The notes under the pieces: model-generated
Told to the model about the DNA's origin: nothing
What the model saw: only the letters and a program-made list of their open reading frames with translations
Database searches by the model: none
Translations under genes and position numbers: made by a program
Shown: positions 7,520 to 14,080 of the stretch, piece after piece
How the letters are laid out: each line of letters opens with the position of its first letter
How positions within the stretch are numbered: the stretch's first letter is position 1
From: Frankiales bacterium
Lineage (GTDB): Bacteria; Actinomycetota; Actinomycetes; Mycobacteriales; SCTD01
Assembly: GCA_025465135.1 (NCBI GenBank)
Contig: JAODNA010000074.1
Coordinates: 1 to 39,835, forward strand
Length of the DNA: 39,835 nt
Direction of reading: 5' to 3'

Positions 7520-7859
7520 TCGTGGCGCTCGCCTTCGGCTTCTCGGGTTCGGCCGGCGGGCGCGCCTTCTCCAGCTGCGCGATGAGGCCCTTCAGCGCGG
7601 TGGCCTGCTGCCGGGCCTCGGCCAGGGCGCCGTCGACGACGACCTGGACCTCGCGGCCGCCGTCGTCGACCTCGCGGAAGGTGATCCACTCCGCGGACCG
7701 GCCGGTCAGGATCGCGTCGAGCTGCTCGAGGCGGTCCGCGATCCGGCAGGCCTCCTCGGCGAGCAAGTCGGCGAGCGGGTCGAAGACCTTCCCGCCGGCG
7801 TGCAGCTGGCTCCAGAGCTTGCGGCCGCGGGGACCTAGGGCGCGGGAGCGGGCTGGCAT
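7467..7859 (-). CDS. terS: Terminase small subunit
   Basis: The product is 130 aa from ATG 7859; a longer in-frame reading upstream is Arg/Pro-rich and is noise. It begins PARSRALGPRGRKLWSQLHAG and contains EEACRIADRLEQLDAIL, then a beta-like segment with WITFREVDDGGREVQVVVDGAL, and an amphipathic C-terminal helix (ARQQATALKGLIAQLEKA). This matches actinophage terS proteins in layout: LW helix, ADRL helix, then an oligomerisation helix. It would recognise the packaging site. Position just before terL supports the call. Confidence 0.88.
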   Translation of the reverse strand: MPARSRALGPRGRKLWSQLHAGGKVFDPLADLLAEEACRIADRLEQLDAILTGRSAEWITFREVDDGGREVQVVVDGALAEARQQATALKGLIAQLEKARPPAEPEKPKASATNDIQRRRAERLAARPGS

Positions 7860-8038
7860 GTGACCTCGGCGGGCAGGTCGACTTCGAGCTCGTCGACGAC
7901 GACGGTCAGGGCCGCGGTCGTGATGCCTACCGCGTCGACGTGCAGGTCGATCGACAGGACGTCGGTGCGGGCGATGCCGTCGACCTCGACGTGCGCGGCC
8001 CAGCCGTGCAGGTGGTTGTTGCGGATCCGGAGCTTCAC
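7835..8038 (-). CDS. Small hypothetical protein before terS
   Basis: The product is 67 aa from a GTG that overlaps the upstream stop (GTGA). It overlaps the terS start by 25 bp. The sequence is beta-rich (MKLRIRNNHLHGWAAHVEVDG, TTAALTVVVDELEVDLP), with no cysteines until near the end and no membrane segment. I do not recognise it. The tight overlaps on both sides support it as a real gene. Confidence 0.6.
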   Translation of the reverse strand: MKLRIRNNHLHGWAAHVEVDGIARTDVLSIDLHVDAVGITTAALTVVVDELEVDLPAEVTCQPAPAP

Positions 8039-8241
8039 CGCGGCGTCGGCGCCGGCGTGGCGTACTGGTCACAGACGGCTGAGGGCAGCCACAGCCAGCT
8101 GGTGGTGCACGTCTTCGCGCAGGTGGTGATCGGCTGCATCCGGTTCTCCAGATGCGAGTGCAGGCAGTGCCGGGCCGGCTGGCAGCCGATGAGGCTGGTC
8201 AGGACGAGGGCGGCGCCGGCGATCGCCCGGGCGACCCTCAC
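8035..8241 (-). CDS. Putative small lipoprotein
   Basis: The product is 68 aa from the GTG at 8241, chosen because it overlaps the upstream stop (GTGA). The N-terminus MRVARAIAGAALVLTSLIGC is a classic lipoprotein signal: basic start, hydrophobic core, and lipobox LIGC with Cys20. The mature part has four more cysteines (HC, TTC, KTC, VC) and a Pro-rich end (ATPAPTPR). It would be anchored in the outer face of the cell membrane. Phage lipoproteins are often superinfection exclusion factors; that role here is inference. It lies among late genes just before terS. Confidence 0.6.
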   Translation of the reverse strand: MRVARAIAGAALVLTSLIGCQPARHCLHSHLENRMQPITTCAKTCTTSWLWLPSAVCDQYATPAPTPR

Positions 8242-8441
8242 GACAGCCAGCTCGCGACGTGGACGATCGCGTGGGCGGCGCCGCCGATGGCGAGTCCGGT
8301 GACGGCGGCGCGCTGGAGCGGGTCGCGGCACCATGTCGGGACGAAGAGCCGGTCGAGCTCGCGGCGGGCGGCGCGGATGTCGCGGGTGAACTCGGCGGTG
8401 TCAGCCTTCAGGCTGACCGTCACGGAGGGCTGGGGTGCCAC
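8238..8441 (-). CDS. Small membrane-anchored protein
   Basis: The product is 67 aa from a GTG start with GGAAGGACGG upstream. Residues 1-32 (SVTVSLKADTAEFTRDIRAA) resemble the N-terminal region of phage tail tape-measure-type proteins, and residues ~44-66 form a hydrophobic helix (VTGLAIGGAAHAIVHVASWL). It overlaps the lipoprotein gene by 4 bp. The function is unknown. Confidence 0.55.
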   Translation of the reverse strand: MAPQPSVTVSLKADTAEFTRDIRAARRELDRLFVPTWCRDPLQRAAVTGLAIGGAAHAIVHVASWLS

Positions 8442-8549
8442 TGGCGGGCCGTCCTTCCGGTCTGTGCACGAGTGCGGGGAGAGAAACGGGCCTGCGTTGC
8501 GGGTCCGCAGCCGTGCGCCCCGAAAAACGGTTCGATCTGCTGGGTGCCC

Positions 8550-8843
8550 TCACCAGTCCTGGGAGGTCGGCATGGGGGCTGCAGCTGCCTTCTTGCCCCA
8601 CCTGCGCTTGGCCCCGAGCACTGCCCCTGCTCTGCGGTTGCAGCTGGCGTGGGTGATGCGGTCACCGACCGTGCCACCCAGTGCGCGTGGGATCGTGTGG
8701 TCGAGATCCAGGGCCTGTCCCTGCAACATCGGCGCACCACACATGGGGCAGGGCCTGCCGTACGCACCTGGCAGTAGGCGCTTCCTGCGTGCCTGGTGCT
8801 TGTAGCCCAGGCCCTTGGCGGTGGCGCTAGTGCTCGAGGCCAC
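8550..8843 (-). CDS. HNH endonuclease
   Basis: The product is 97 aa from a GTG start. The zinc-stabilised HNH fold is clear: CPMCGAP near residue 33, then LDLDHTIPRALGG (catalytic DH) and ITHASCNRRAGA with Asn and the closing Cys. The C-terminal tail is basic. HNH proteins next to terS/terL in HK97-type cos phages take part in cos cleavage and packaging, which is the likely role here. In contrast to a free homing nuclease, it sits as a short conserved unit in the late operon. Confidence 0.9.
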   Translation of the reverse strand: MASSTSATAKGLGYKHQARRKRLLPGAYGRPCPMCGAPMLQGQALDLDHTIPRALGGTVGDRITHASCNRRAGAVLGAKRRWGKKAAAAPMPTSQDW

Positions 8844-8922
8844 GTGCCCACCGGTGCACGTACCAGGCCGCCACCATCAGCAGGGTGCAAGGGCCGAGCA
8901 CGAAGACGTCGAAGGGCCTCAT
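8827..8922 (-). CDS. Very small membrane protein
   Basis: The product is 31 aa from ATG 8922 and overlaps the HNH start by 17 bp. The sequence (MRPFDVFVLGPCTLLMVAAW, then YVHRWARGLEH) has one short transmembrane stretch followed by a basic, His-rich end, so the C-terminus would face the cytoplasm. It is too short for homology to be judged. Codon use and the tight spacing make it plausible. Confidence 0.45.
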   Translation of the reverse strand: MRPFDVFVLGPCTLLMVAAWYVHRWARGLEH

Positions 8923-8956
8923 GTGCAGGCCTCCAACGCAGAAGTTCCAGGGCTAA

Positions 8957-9000
8957 CCCCTCACTCGCCGCTGCTCGTCAGCGCGGGTCCTGGTGAGGGG
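8957..9000. other. Nested inverted repeat upstream of HNH/terS
   Basis: The outer arms CCCCTCAC (8957-8964) and GTGAGGGG (8993-9000) enclose an inner stem CGCTG (8969-8973) / CAGCG (8979-8983). It lies in an 86-bp gap between coding regions, just upstream of the HNH-terS-terL block. It could be a terminator, an RNA element, or part of the packaging (cos) site; the sequence alone cannot decide. Confidence 0.5.
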
Positions 9001-9008
9001 CGCCCCGT

Positions 9009-9176
9009 CTAGGAGACCGCCCGCAGTGGGTTGCGGCGGTCAGGGTGGGACGTGCAGAGAAGCGGCTTGCCATCGTCGTCGACGCGGCACCTGGTGCAGG
9101 TCAGCCAGTGCTCTGCTCGAGCACGGCCGCCGAAGTGGACCGCCGCGGCGTCAGCCAGCTGGCGGTCGGTGAGCAT
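9009..9176 (-). CDS. Small Cys/His protein
   Basis: The product is 55 aa from ATG 9176. The N-terminal helix (MLTDRQLADAAAVHFG) is followed by WLTCTRCRVDDDGKPLLCTSHP, where CTRC and CTSH could hold one zinc ion. It starts 3 bp after the upstream stop, so it belongs to the same transcript. No family is recognised. Confidence 0.6.
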   Translation of the reverse strand: MLTDRQLADAAAVHFGGRARAEHWLTCTRCRVDDDGKPLLCTSHPDRRNPLRAVS

Positions 9177-9179
9177 GAG

Positions 9180-9479
9180 CTAGGCAGACCGCTCGAGCAC
9201 CACAGCGCCTCGACGCAGATGCGGAGGCAGCGCCAGCGACGCCCGGACAGCGTCGACGGTGCAGGCGGCGGTCTTCTTGGGCCCGAGGGCCGTGCGCGCG
9301 AGCGCGACGTCGAACTTCGCGTAGGGCGTCTCGCTGTACGTACAACCGCGGTACGTGGTCAGGCGCTTGCTCGCGCAGTGGGCCTTCAGGGTCTTCTTGG
9401 CCTCTTCGAGCTGCTTGCTGACGGCGTCGACGACGGGCTGGTCACGCAGGAAGATCTCGAGCGCTTCGGACAGCTTCAA
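9180..9479 (-). CDS. Hypothetical helical protein
   Basis: The product is 99 aa from a TTG start at 9479 preceded by GGGAG, and its start overlaps the upstream stop. The first 40 residues are helical and charged (SEALEIFLRDQPVVDAVSKQ, LEEAKKTLKAHCASKR), followed by YRGCTYSETPYAKFDVALAR and a C-terminal helix. The pattern (helix, then a short beta element, then helix) is like small phage proteins of unknown function. It is in the first part of the late operon. Confidence 0.7.
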   Translation of the reverse strand: MKLSEALEIFLRDQPVVDAVSKQLEEAKKTLKAHCASKRLTTYRGCTYSETPYAKFDVALARTALGPKKTAACTVDAVRASLALPPHLRRGAVVLERSA

Positions 9480-9643
9480 CGTGTGCTCCCGGTGTGCGCC
9501 CCCGCACAGGCGATTGTGCAGGAAGGCTGTGACACCGGCGCGGAAGCGCCGATGAGCGTGACGGTGATTCCGCAGGAATCACAGCGGGCGTTGTGCCAGC
9601 GGCCGCTGCGGTGCGTGGAGACGATCGCCCAGGCGTGCTTCAC
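9476..9643 (-). CDS. Small zinc-ribbon-like protein
   Basis: The product is 55 aa from a GTG at 9643 that overlaps the upstream stop. It shows STHRSGRWHNARCDSCGITV, with a CDSC knuckle, and later PSCTIACAG, which may complete a zinc site. Longer in-frame readings upstream are not supported. The 15-bp palindrome GATTCC-N3-GGAATC falls on the codons for DSCGI, inside the knuckle. Confidence 0.6.
   Translation of the reverse strand: MKHAWAIVSTHRSGRWHNARCDSCGITVTLIGASAPVSQPSCTIACAGAHTGSTR
9565..9581. repeat. Dispersed palindrome, copy 1
   Basis: The sequence reads TGATTCCGCAGGAATCA. With one more base on each side the arms GTGATTCC/GGAATCAC are 8 bp around GCA. It is the same 15-mer core (other orientation) as at 24633 and differs by one base from that at 37007. 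It lies in a coding sequence. See the findings for a possible ParB-site role. Confidence 0.75.
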
Positions 9644-9813
9644 GGTGCGCCCTTGTACTTGGCCGGATCCGGGAGCTTCGGGCCGGCGTGCGCTCGGGCC
9701 TGGGCGGACTTGCAGCAGCCGCAGCCGGGGCAGCCCTTGCAGGCCTCGTGGACGGTCTGCCGGCACGGGTCGCAGACCGGTCCGCAGCTGGGGACGCTCG
9801 AGGGATCTTCCAC
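9640..9813 (-). CDS. Cysteine-rich small protein, first gene of the late operon
   Basis: The product is 57 aa from a GTG at 9813 with GGGAGGT 8 nt upstream. Eight cysteines lie in 25 residues: SCGPVCDPC near residues 9-17, then ACKGCPGCGCC near 24-34. This suggests one or two bound metal ions. The C-terminus is Lys/Pro-rich (HAGPKLPDPAKYKGAP). It is the first gene after the early terminator, so it may be the first late product. No family can be named. Confidence 0.65.
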   Translation of the reverse strand: MEDPSSVPSCGPVCDPCRQTVHEACKGCPGCGCCKSAQARAHAGPKLPDPAKYKGAP

Positions 9814-9954
9814 GGCAAGGACCTCCCGAGGTGGCTTGTGGCCCGTTCGCGGTCAGCGCGTGGAGCCCTACGCAGGGGGTGTTCGGCTCTCGTCGCAACG
9901 GAGCCCCGCCGGCTGGATGGCCGGATCAACGCCGGCGTGAGTCCTGAAACGACG

Positions 9955-9982
9955 AAGGCCGGACCCTGTGGGATCCGGCCTT
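9955..9982 (-). terminator. Intrinsic terminator of the early operon
   Basis: The arms AAGGCCGGA (9955-9963) and TCCGGCCTT (9974-9982) are extended by CCC/GGG around a 3-nt loop. On the minus strand the stem is followed by CGTCGTTTC. The same TTCGTCGTT-type tail follows the late terminator at 25843-25880. It lies about 110 bp after the last early gene. Confidence 0.8.
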
Positions 9983-10091
9983 GAGTCGCGGACACACCTC
10001 TGCCGCGTTGCCTGAGACGATGCGGCACCGCGCGCGGCCGCGTCAAGCAGAACCGCCCAAGTGGGCGACTTGTCCGTGTATTCGGGTGCGC

Positions 10092-10919
10092 TTAGCCCGC
10101 TTCGGCCCACCTGCTGAGCTTCTCGTCGGTCACCTGTCCGCGGCCCCGTACGTCCGGCTCGTCGACCTCGATCCACTGCGCGCGCCAGTCGGCCGCGGCG
10201 CCCTCGGGCCTGGTCGTGAGCCACTCCCAGCAGTGCCGCATCCCGCCGGCGGTGCGGCAGAACGGGTTGACGCAGACGGCCCGGTCCTCGTCGCTGATGA
10301 CGCTCTGCGGCTCGTAGCACTTCGGGCACTGGCTGCGGCCGGCCGAGAAGCGCGAGCCGAGCATCATGCTGGCGGCCCGGGTCGCCAGCCGTGAGGCCTC
10401 TTCCCGTACGAACCGGAACAGGAAGTCGTCGCCGGCGATCGCGACGATGGAGCTGCGCAGGAACGCGATCGCGGCGAGGACCGAGGGCATCGGCTCGAGG
10501 ATGTCGTCGAGGGCCTGGCGCTCGCGGAACACCGGGCCGGCCTTGAGCGCGCGCCGGACCGAGTCCTCCATGCCGAGCACGGTGGGCTCGAACCCGGGCT
10601 GGTAGTTCTCGACGTCGTCGAGCTCGGCGTCGGTGCAGCGGTCCTGGCTGGACTCCCCCGTCCAGTACGAGCCGCCGATGAAGTCCAGGGCCTCGGCGTT
10701 GAACGGCAGAGCCGACCCCGGCTTGCCGCCGCCGGCGCCGCCGATCGACCGGACCATCGGCCACTGCTTGACCTCCGGGTAGAGCCACGCGAGGCCGCGG
10801 TGCTCCACTCCGTTGTCGTCGATCGACGCGTCACCCAGCAGCTGCTCGAGCAGCTGCACGCGTCGGTCGTGCTCGTCGTTGACGGCCTGCAGGCTTGCTC
10901 TTGCTTCAGCGGATCCCAT
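10092..10919 (-). CDS. Hypothetical protein with a zinc ribbon
   Basis: The product is 275 aa from ATG 10919. The N-terminal half is helical. Near residue 195 SQCPKCYEPQS and, about 20 residues on, AVCVNPFCRTAGG form a four-Cys zinc ribbon, followed by HCWEWLTTRPEG. The segment PMPSVLAAIAFLRSSIVAIAG is moderately hydrophobic. Similar zinc-ribbon proteins of unknown role occur in early regions of actinophages. As the last gene of the early operon, after the initiator, it might act in replication or transcription; this is inference. Confidence 0.75.
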   Translation of the reverse strand: MGSAEARASLQAVNDEHDRRVQLLEQLLGDASIDDNGVEHRGLAWLYPEVKQWPMVRSIGGAGGGKPGSALPFNAEALDFIGGSYWTGESSQDRCTDAELDDVENYQPGFEPTVLGMEDSVRRALKAGPVFRERQALDDILEPMPSVLAAIAFLRSSIVAIAGDDFLFRFVREEASRLATRAASMMLGSRFSAGRSQCPKCYEPQSVISDEDRAVCVNPFCRTAGGMRHCWEWLTTRPEGAAADWRAQWIEVDEPDVRGRGQVTDEKLSRWAEAG

Positions 10920-11042
10920 GGAAGTCCCACCCCGAATGTTCAGTTATCCCCCGCCTGATCACGGTGTCACGCTGTGTGGCCCGCTGTCTCCTCTGGGTGA
11001 GGACTTGGTACGAACGGACTAGGACAACCGGGGTCGAAGCGG

Positions 11043-12056
11043 TCAGAAGCGAGCCGCCACGACTGACGATGGGTGACAGGCCGGGCACGGGCGCAGCGGC
11101 CGGTCCTCGTCGTCGACGACGTACCGCGCTCCCCCGCGGTGCCCATCGCAGGCACCGCATGGCGGCGGAATGGTCGGCGACGGCGACCGTTCCACGTCGC
11201 CGTCGACGTCGCGCTGAGCGCTGGTGTAACCGGTGCTGTAACCGGCCGAGCCTGCGGGAATGGTCGCCCCGGCCGACCGTTTCGGAAGCAGGAGCTCCCA
11301 GGGCGTGATCCACGCTCGAGCCGAGCGTGGCGCGCCCTTGGCGAGCACGCAGGCGATGGCCTCCTGGACGAGCGCCTCGAGGCCGCAGAGCTCGAGCTGG
11401 GCGGCGATCATCGCGGCCTGTGGTGGCTCGAGGTCCCAGGGCACCGCGGCGGCACGGCGGTCGACGGCGTGCTTCAGCTCGAGCAGCCGCTTGTCCACAG
11501 CCGGAGCCGTCGATCTGCGCGCCGGCTTCGCGCGGCTAGCGCGCAGCGCTGCCGGTTCTGGTTCTGGGTCAGGTTCTGGGTAGGGGGGCGTAGCTCTCCC
11601 CCTTTCCTCCTCCTTTCCTCCCCCTTTACGCCCCGCTTTCTTGGGCAGATAGGGGGCGCTACGTCCCCTATCTGGAAGAGTGTCCACATCGTCGTCCACA
11701 GCGGGCTCGGTGTCCCCGTCGCTCGCGGTGGAGCGCTTGCGCTGGCTCGGTGGCCAGGCCAGGTCCCGCACGACGTCAGGGTCTCTGCCCATGACGACGG
11801 CGTACTCGTTGTGCCTTCCTCTGCCGGGCACGGTGGGCCGGCGTACGAGCAGGAGGCCCGCGGCCTCGAGCTCCTTGATGACGTCGCTGACGGTCTTCTT
11901 GTCGCACCGGGCAAGCTCGGCGATGCGGGGCCGGCCCGGGAACGCGCGGACGCCCTGGTCGTTGGCGGCGTCGGCGATCGCCCACAGGACGCACAGCTGC
12001 GTCCTGTCGGTGATCGGGCTCTCGTAGAGGACCCAGGTCGTGCAGCGCTGGCTCAC
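11043..12056 (-). CDS. Putative replication initiator with winged-helix domain
   Basis: The product is 337 aa from a GTG at 12056 with a strong AGGAGGT site. The N-terminal ~95 residues form a winged-helix DNA-binding domain (TDRTQLCVLWAIADAANDQG, PRIAELARCDKKTVSDVIKE, LEAAGLLLVRRP), as in phage initiator and replisome-organiser proteins. A low-complexity linker (residues ~100-180, Lys/Glu/Pro-rich) leads to a helical C-terminal domain (PQAAMIAAQLELCGLEALVQEAI) and a last Cys pair set (CGACDG, PCPACHP). The layout matches lambda O-type initiators, where the origin lies in the linker-coding DNA. The candidate origin is found exactly there. Confidence 0.75.
   Translation of the reverse strand: MSQRCTTWVLYESPITDRTQLCVLWAIADAANDQGVRAFPGRPRIAELARCDKKTVSDVIKELEAAGLLLVRRPTVPGRGRHNEYAVVMGRDPDVVRDLAWPPSQRKRSTASDGDTEPAVDDDVDTLPDRGRSAPYLPKKAGRKGGGKEEERGRATPPYPEPDPEPEPAALRASRAKPARRSTAPAVDKRLLELKHAVDRRAAAVPWDLEPPQAAMIAAQLELCGLEALVQEAIACVLAKGAPRSARAWITPWELLLPKRSAGATIPAGSAGYSTGYTSAQRDVDGDVERSPSPTIPPPCGACDGHRGGARYVVDDEDRPLRPCPACHPSSVVAARF
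11491..11700. other. Candidate replication origin inside the initiator gene
   Basis: This stretch has DnaA-box-like 9-mers at 11491-11499 (TTGTCCACA, an exact actinobacterial consensus), 11680-11688 (GTGTCCACA) and 11692-11700 (TCGTCCACA). It also has a 34-nt pyrimidine-only tract at 11594-11627 with two copies of CCTTTCCTCC. A perfect 10-bp inverted repeat CAGATAGGGG/CCCCTATCTG spans 11646-11674. Two copies of a TAGGGGG-type motif occur at 11581 and 11650. The cluster is in the linker-coding part of the gene. Confidence 0.5.
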
Positions 12057-12136
12057 CTGGTACCTCCTGTCATCTGGATCTGGGCGGCCTTCATCGGCGC
12101 GGCACGGTGGCCGCGCTCGGGAGCGGGTTGGTTCAC
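12053..12136 (-). CDS. Possible leader peptide before the initiator
   Basis: A 27-aa reading frame starts with a GTG at 12136 that overlaps the previous stop, and ends in a GTGA overlap with the initiator start. It contains the initiator's AGGAGGT site near its end. It may serve translational coupling more than encode a functional peptide. Support is weak. Confidence 0.25.
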   Translation of the reverse strand: MNQPAPERGHRAAPMKAAQIQMTGGTR

Positions 12137-12252
12137 GTGGTCATGCGCCGCCTCTCGGGCATGGGTGAGAAGCGCGCGTCGACGGTGCGACGGCGCGCGG
12201 TGACGGCTGCAGCGGGTGGCCCGCGCACCGAACGGTGATTCTGTGCAGTCAC
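12133..12252 (-). CDS. Possible small basic protein
   Basis: A 39-aa frame starts at a GTG that overlaps the stop of the gene before it (GTGA). It is Arg-rich (SVRGPPAAAVTARRRTVDAR, PERRRMTT). It continues the run of overlapping genes but has no clear ribosome-binding site or recognisable domain. Confidence 0.3.
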   Translation of the reverse strand: MTAQNHRSVRGPPAAAVTARRRTVDARFSPMPERRRMTT

Positions 12253-12410
12253 GACGAGCCTTGGGCGGTGATGACCGCAGCCATCAGCTGCATGGCCTGC
12301 AGGTCAGTGAAGCCGGCCGCGACCAGCGATACGAACCACTCGTGCAGCGACAGCGACGCCTCGGACAGGGCGGTGAACGGGTCAGCGCCTGGCGTTGCTC
12401 CTTGGGTCAT
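12249..12410 (-). CDS. Small helical protein
   Basis: The product is 53 aa from ATG 12410 (ATGA overlap). The sequence reads PFTALSEASLSLHEWFVSLV then AGFTDLQAMQLMAAVITAQ: two amphipathic helices. This pattern (a short N-terminal polar part, a helix, then GFT-x-xQAMQLM) is common in tiny actinophage proteins of unknown role. It is in the early operon upstream of the initiator. Confidence 0.6.
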   Translation of the reverse strand: MTQGATPGADPFTALSEASLSLHEWFVSLVAAGFTDLQAMQLMAAVITAQGSS

Positions 12411-12718
12411 CGCTGCCTCTTCGCCCGGGCCTTGTAGATCGGCACGACGACCTGTCCCTTCGTCGACGCCGGCTTGCCGCAGGTCGCGAAGTGCGGAAGG
12501 TGCAGGTGCTCGTGGGTGGCGCAGGGCAAGTCAGCGCTGACGATGCGGGCCTGCGCGCGGCCGGCGCCGTCGACGTGCACAGCGACGTTGCCGGCGACGT
12601 CCTGCTCGAGGTCGAGCGGCATCGCCTTCCCAGCTGCCGTCCTCGCGAAGAAGATCCGGGCACCACAGCCAGCACGCCCACAGGTCACGGCGAGGCGCTC
12701 GAGGAACAGCTGGCTCAT
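12407..12718 (-). CDS. Hypothetical protein, possible metal-binding site
   Basis: The product is 103 aa. ATG 12718 is chosen because it overlaps the upstream stop (ATGA). The sequence VTCGRAGCGARIFFARTAAG is a Cys pair followed by a strand with FARTxxGKAMPLD, a form of a small phage zinc-ribbon domain. Later ADLPCATHEHLHLPHFATCG adds Cys and His residues that could complete the site. The C-terminus is basic. A nucleic-acid-binding role is possible. Confidence 0.65.
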   Translation of the reverse strand: MSQLFLERLAVTCGRAGCGARIFFARTAAGKAMPLDLEQDVAGNVAVHVDGAGRAQARIVSADLPCATHEHLHLPHFATCGKPASTKGQVVVPIYKARAKRQR

Positions 12719-12930
12719 CGGCTGCACTCTTGCCAGACCGCACCGAAGACACCGGGGTGCAACGGGTTCTCCAGGTGGGCCGCCGTCTTCCGGTACAACG
12801 CTGGACGTCCTTGGGCCTGCTCAACGTCGTTGCGCGCCTGCAGCACGCCGGCGAAGTACCACCAGCCCGGGCCGTAGCCCGAGCCCGTCAGGACCTCGAC
12901 GGGCTTTCCGTCGAAGGGTTGCGCGGTCAC
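12715..12930 (-). CDS. Small hypothetical protein
   Basis: The product is 71 aa from a GTG at 12930 that overlaps the upstream stop. It has a beta-like, aromatic N-terminal half (KPVEVLTGSGYGPGWWYFAG) followed by a polar segment and a Trp/Cys-containing end (GVFGAVWQECSR). No family is recognised. Overlaps of 4 bp at both ends support it. Confidence 0.6.
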   Translation of the reverse strand: MTAQPFDGKPVEVLTGSGYGPGWWYFAGVLQARNDVEQAQGRPALYRKTAAHLENPLHPGVFGAVWQECSR

Positions 12931-13184
12931 AGCGGTCGCGTATTGACGATGCGAGGACCGTCCCCGCTCCCGGCAACCTCGGGGTGGCTAGCGCACAGTC
13001 GGCAGATGCCCTTCCCGACCCCTGGAACGTCGGTCGGGATGCTCGCCCCGTTCCACTCATGCCCCCCGTGCTCACGCCCACAGAGGTTGCAGGGGAGCCA
13101 GAAGTAGCCACCCGAGCGCGCCCAGGCGCGGTGCATCCACCGAGGGAGCAGCGATAGGCGGTGTGCCGCCCCAGCGCCTGTCAT
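12927..13184 (-). CDS. Small zinc-finger protein
   Basis: The product is 85 aa from ATG 13184. A zinc site is likely from LPCNLCGREHGGHEW (CNLC and His) and GKGICRLCASHP (CRLC and His). The aromatic WARSGGYFWLPC segment precedes it. This Cys2-His-type arrangement is typical of small early actinophage proteins that have no assigned function. Confidence 0.65.
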   Translation of the reverse strand: MTGAGAAHRLSLLPRWMHRAWARSGGYFWLPCNLCGREHGGHEWNGASIPTDVPGVGKGICRLCASHPEVAGSGDGPRIVNTRPL

Positions 13185-13459
13185 GAGAGGTACTCCTGTC
13201 CCCAGGCAACCGCAGCCAGGAGGGCCTCCGCGATCTTGGTCGCGTTCGTGCCATCGAAGTCGGCCGACAGCCTCTCCACCGGCTTGGCCTTCTCGCCCTC
13301 GTCCCAGTCCTCCGGGCGGCGCTCAATCGTGAGGTAGACGTGTCCCGTCTCTTCGCCGTCGATCGTAACGCTGACCTCGACGGTGAGCACGCTGTCGTCC
13401 TCAGCCAGATCGAGCACCAGGCGCGGGCCGTGCGACGTCCCAGCGAGCGGGTCAGTCAT
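13181..13459 (-). CDS. Small acidic hypothetical protein
   Basis: The product is 92 aa. ATG 13459 is chosen over an upstream start that would read through another gene in a different frame. It is acidic and beta-rich (GPRLVLDLAEDDSVLTVEVS, GHVYLTIERRPEDWDEGE) with a C-terminal helix (NATKIAEALLAAVAWGQEYL). The fold cannot be named from sequence alone. It overlaps its neighbours by 4 to 8 bp. Confidence 0.65.
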   Translation of the reverse strand: MTDPLAGTSHGPRLVLDLAEDDSVLTVEVSVTIDGEETGHVYLTIERRPEDWDEGEKAKPVERLSADFDGTNATKIAEALLAAVAWGQEYLS

Positions 13460-13628
13460 TGGGCCAACTCCCAGTCTGGCGGAAGCATAGGACGGCATCC
13501 ACGACGTAGGTCGCGCCGTCCCGCCGCATGAAGTAGTCCGCCACCTGGCGAAGAACCTCTTCACGGACCTCCTCGGGGATCGGACGATAGGTCTCCTTCC
13601 GCACCGAAGGCAGGTTCGGTGCCGTCAT
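13452..13628 (-). CDS. Small hypothetical protein
   Basis: The product is 58 aa from ATG 13628 (ATGA overlap with the upstream stop). It shows a conserved-looking core RPIPEEVREEVLRQVADYFM followed by GATYVVDAVLCFRQTGSWPND. It may be a helical, dimeric protein. No function can be given. Confidence 0.6.
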   Translation of the reverse strand: MTAPNLPSVRKETYRPIPEEVREEVLRQVADYFMRRDGATYVVDAVLCFRQTGSWPND

Positions 13629-14080
13629 GCCGCGCACCTGGTGCAGATGCCTGGGTCAGCGGTCCACCAGCACCCGCCAAGGCAGGCTTGGGACTCGGTG
13701 CAGCCGCACTCGCGACAGCGCCGCTCCACGAGCTCGAGCAGTGTCTCGTCCTCGCGTGTGAGTGCGACCACGTACGACAGGCCGGCCTGTGCTGCAGCTC
13801 CTCGAGGTCCGAGGCTGTCGACTAGGTCTTTGGCTGCCTGGTGAGTCGCGCAGGACAGCAGCTGACCCTGAAGCCGGCACGCCATGGAGTGCTGCATCTG
13901 CCAGCCATCCTCCTGGAAGGTAAGGAAGTGCTCAGGCTGCAGCGACTCGAGCGCATCGACCACCAGCTGCGCGAGGCCTTCGTCGGACCCGTGGCCCTCG
14001 TTGGCGTCCTGGGCGTCGAGGCCTGCGCGCAGCGCCGCGCTGATGACCTCGAGCACCGAAGGCGGCGTCGGCGACGTCAC
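13625..14080 (-). CDS. Hypothetical protein with C-terminal zinc-binding motif
   Basis: The product is 151 aa from a GTG at 14080 (GTGA overlap). The N-terminal ~100 residues are helical. The C-terminus reads RRCRECGCTESQACLGGCWW then PGICTRCAA. This CxxCGCT-x-x-x-AC-x-GC-xW-x-PG-x-CxxC arrangement is a recurrent phage and plasmid zinc-binding element of unknown role that is often found at the end of early proteins. The gene is in the early operon, so a regulatory or DNA-associated role is possible. Confidence 0.75.
   Translation of the reverse strand: MTSPTPPSVLEVISAALRAGLDAQDANEGHGSDEGLAQLVVDALESLQPEHFLTFQEDGWQMQHSMACRLQGQLLSCATHQAAKDLVDSLGPRGAAAQAGLSYVVALTREDETLLELVERRCRECGCTESQACLGGCWWTADPGICTRCAA

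Noticed and set aside
8035-8241. Rz1-like spanin subunit
   Set aside because: It has a lipobox and some prolines, but no overlapping Rz partner, it is far from the endolysin, and a Gram-positive host lacks the outer membrane where Rz1 acts.
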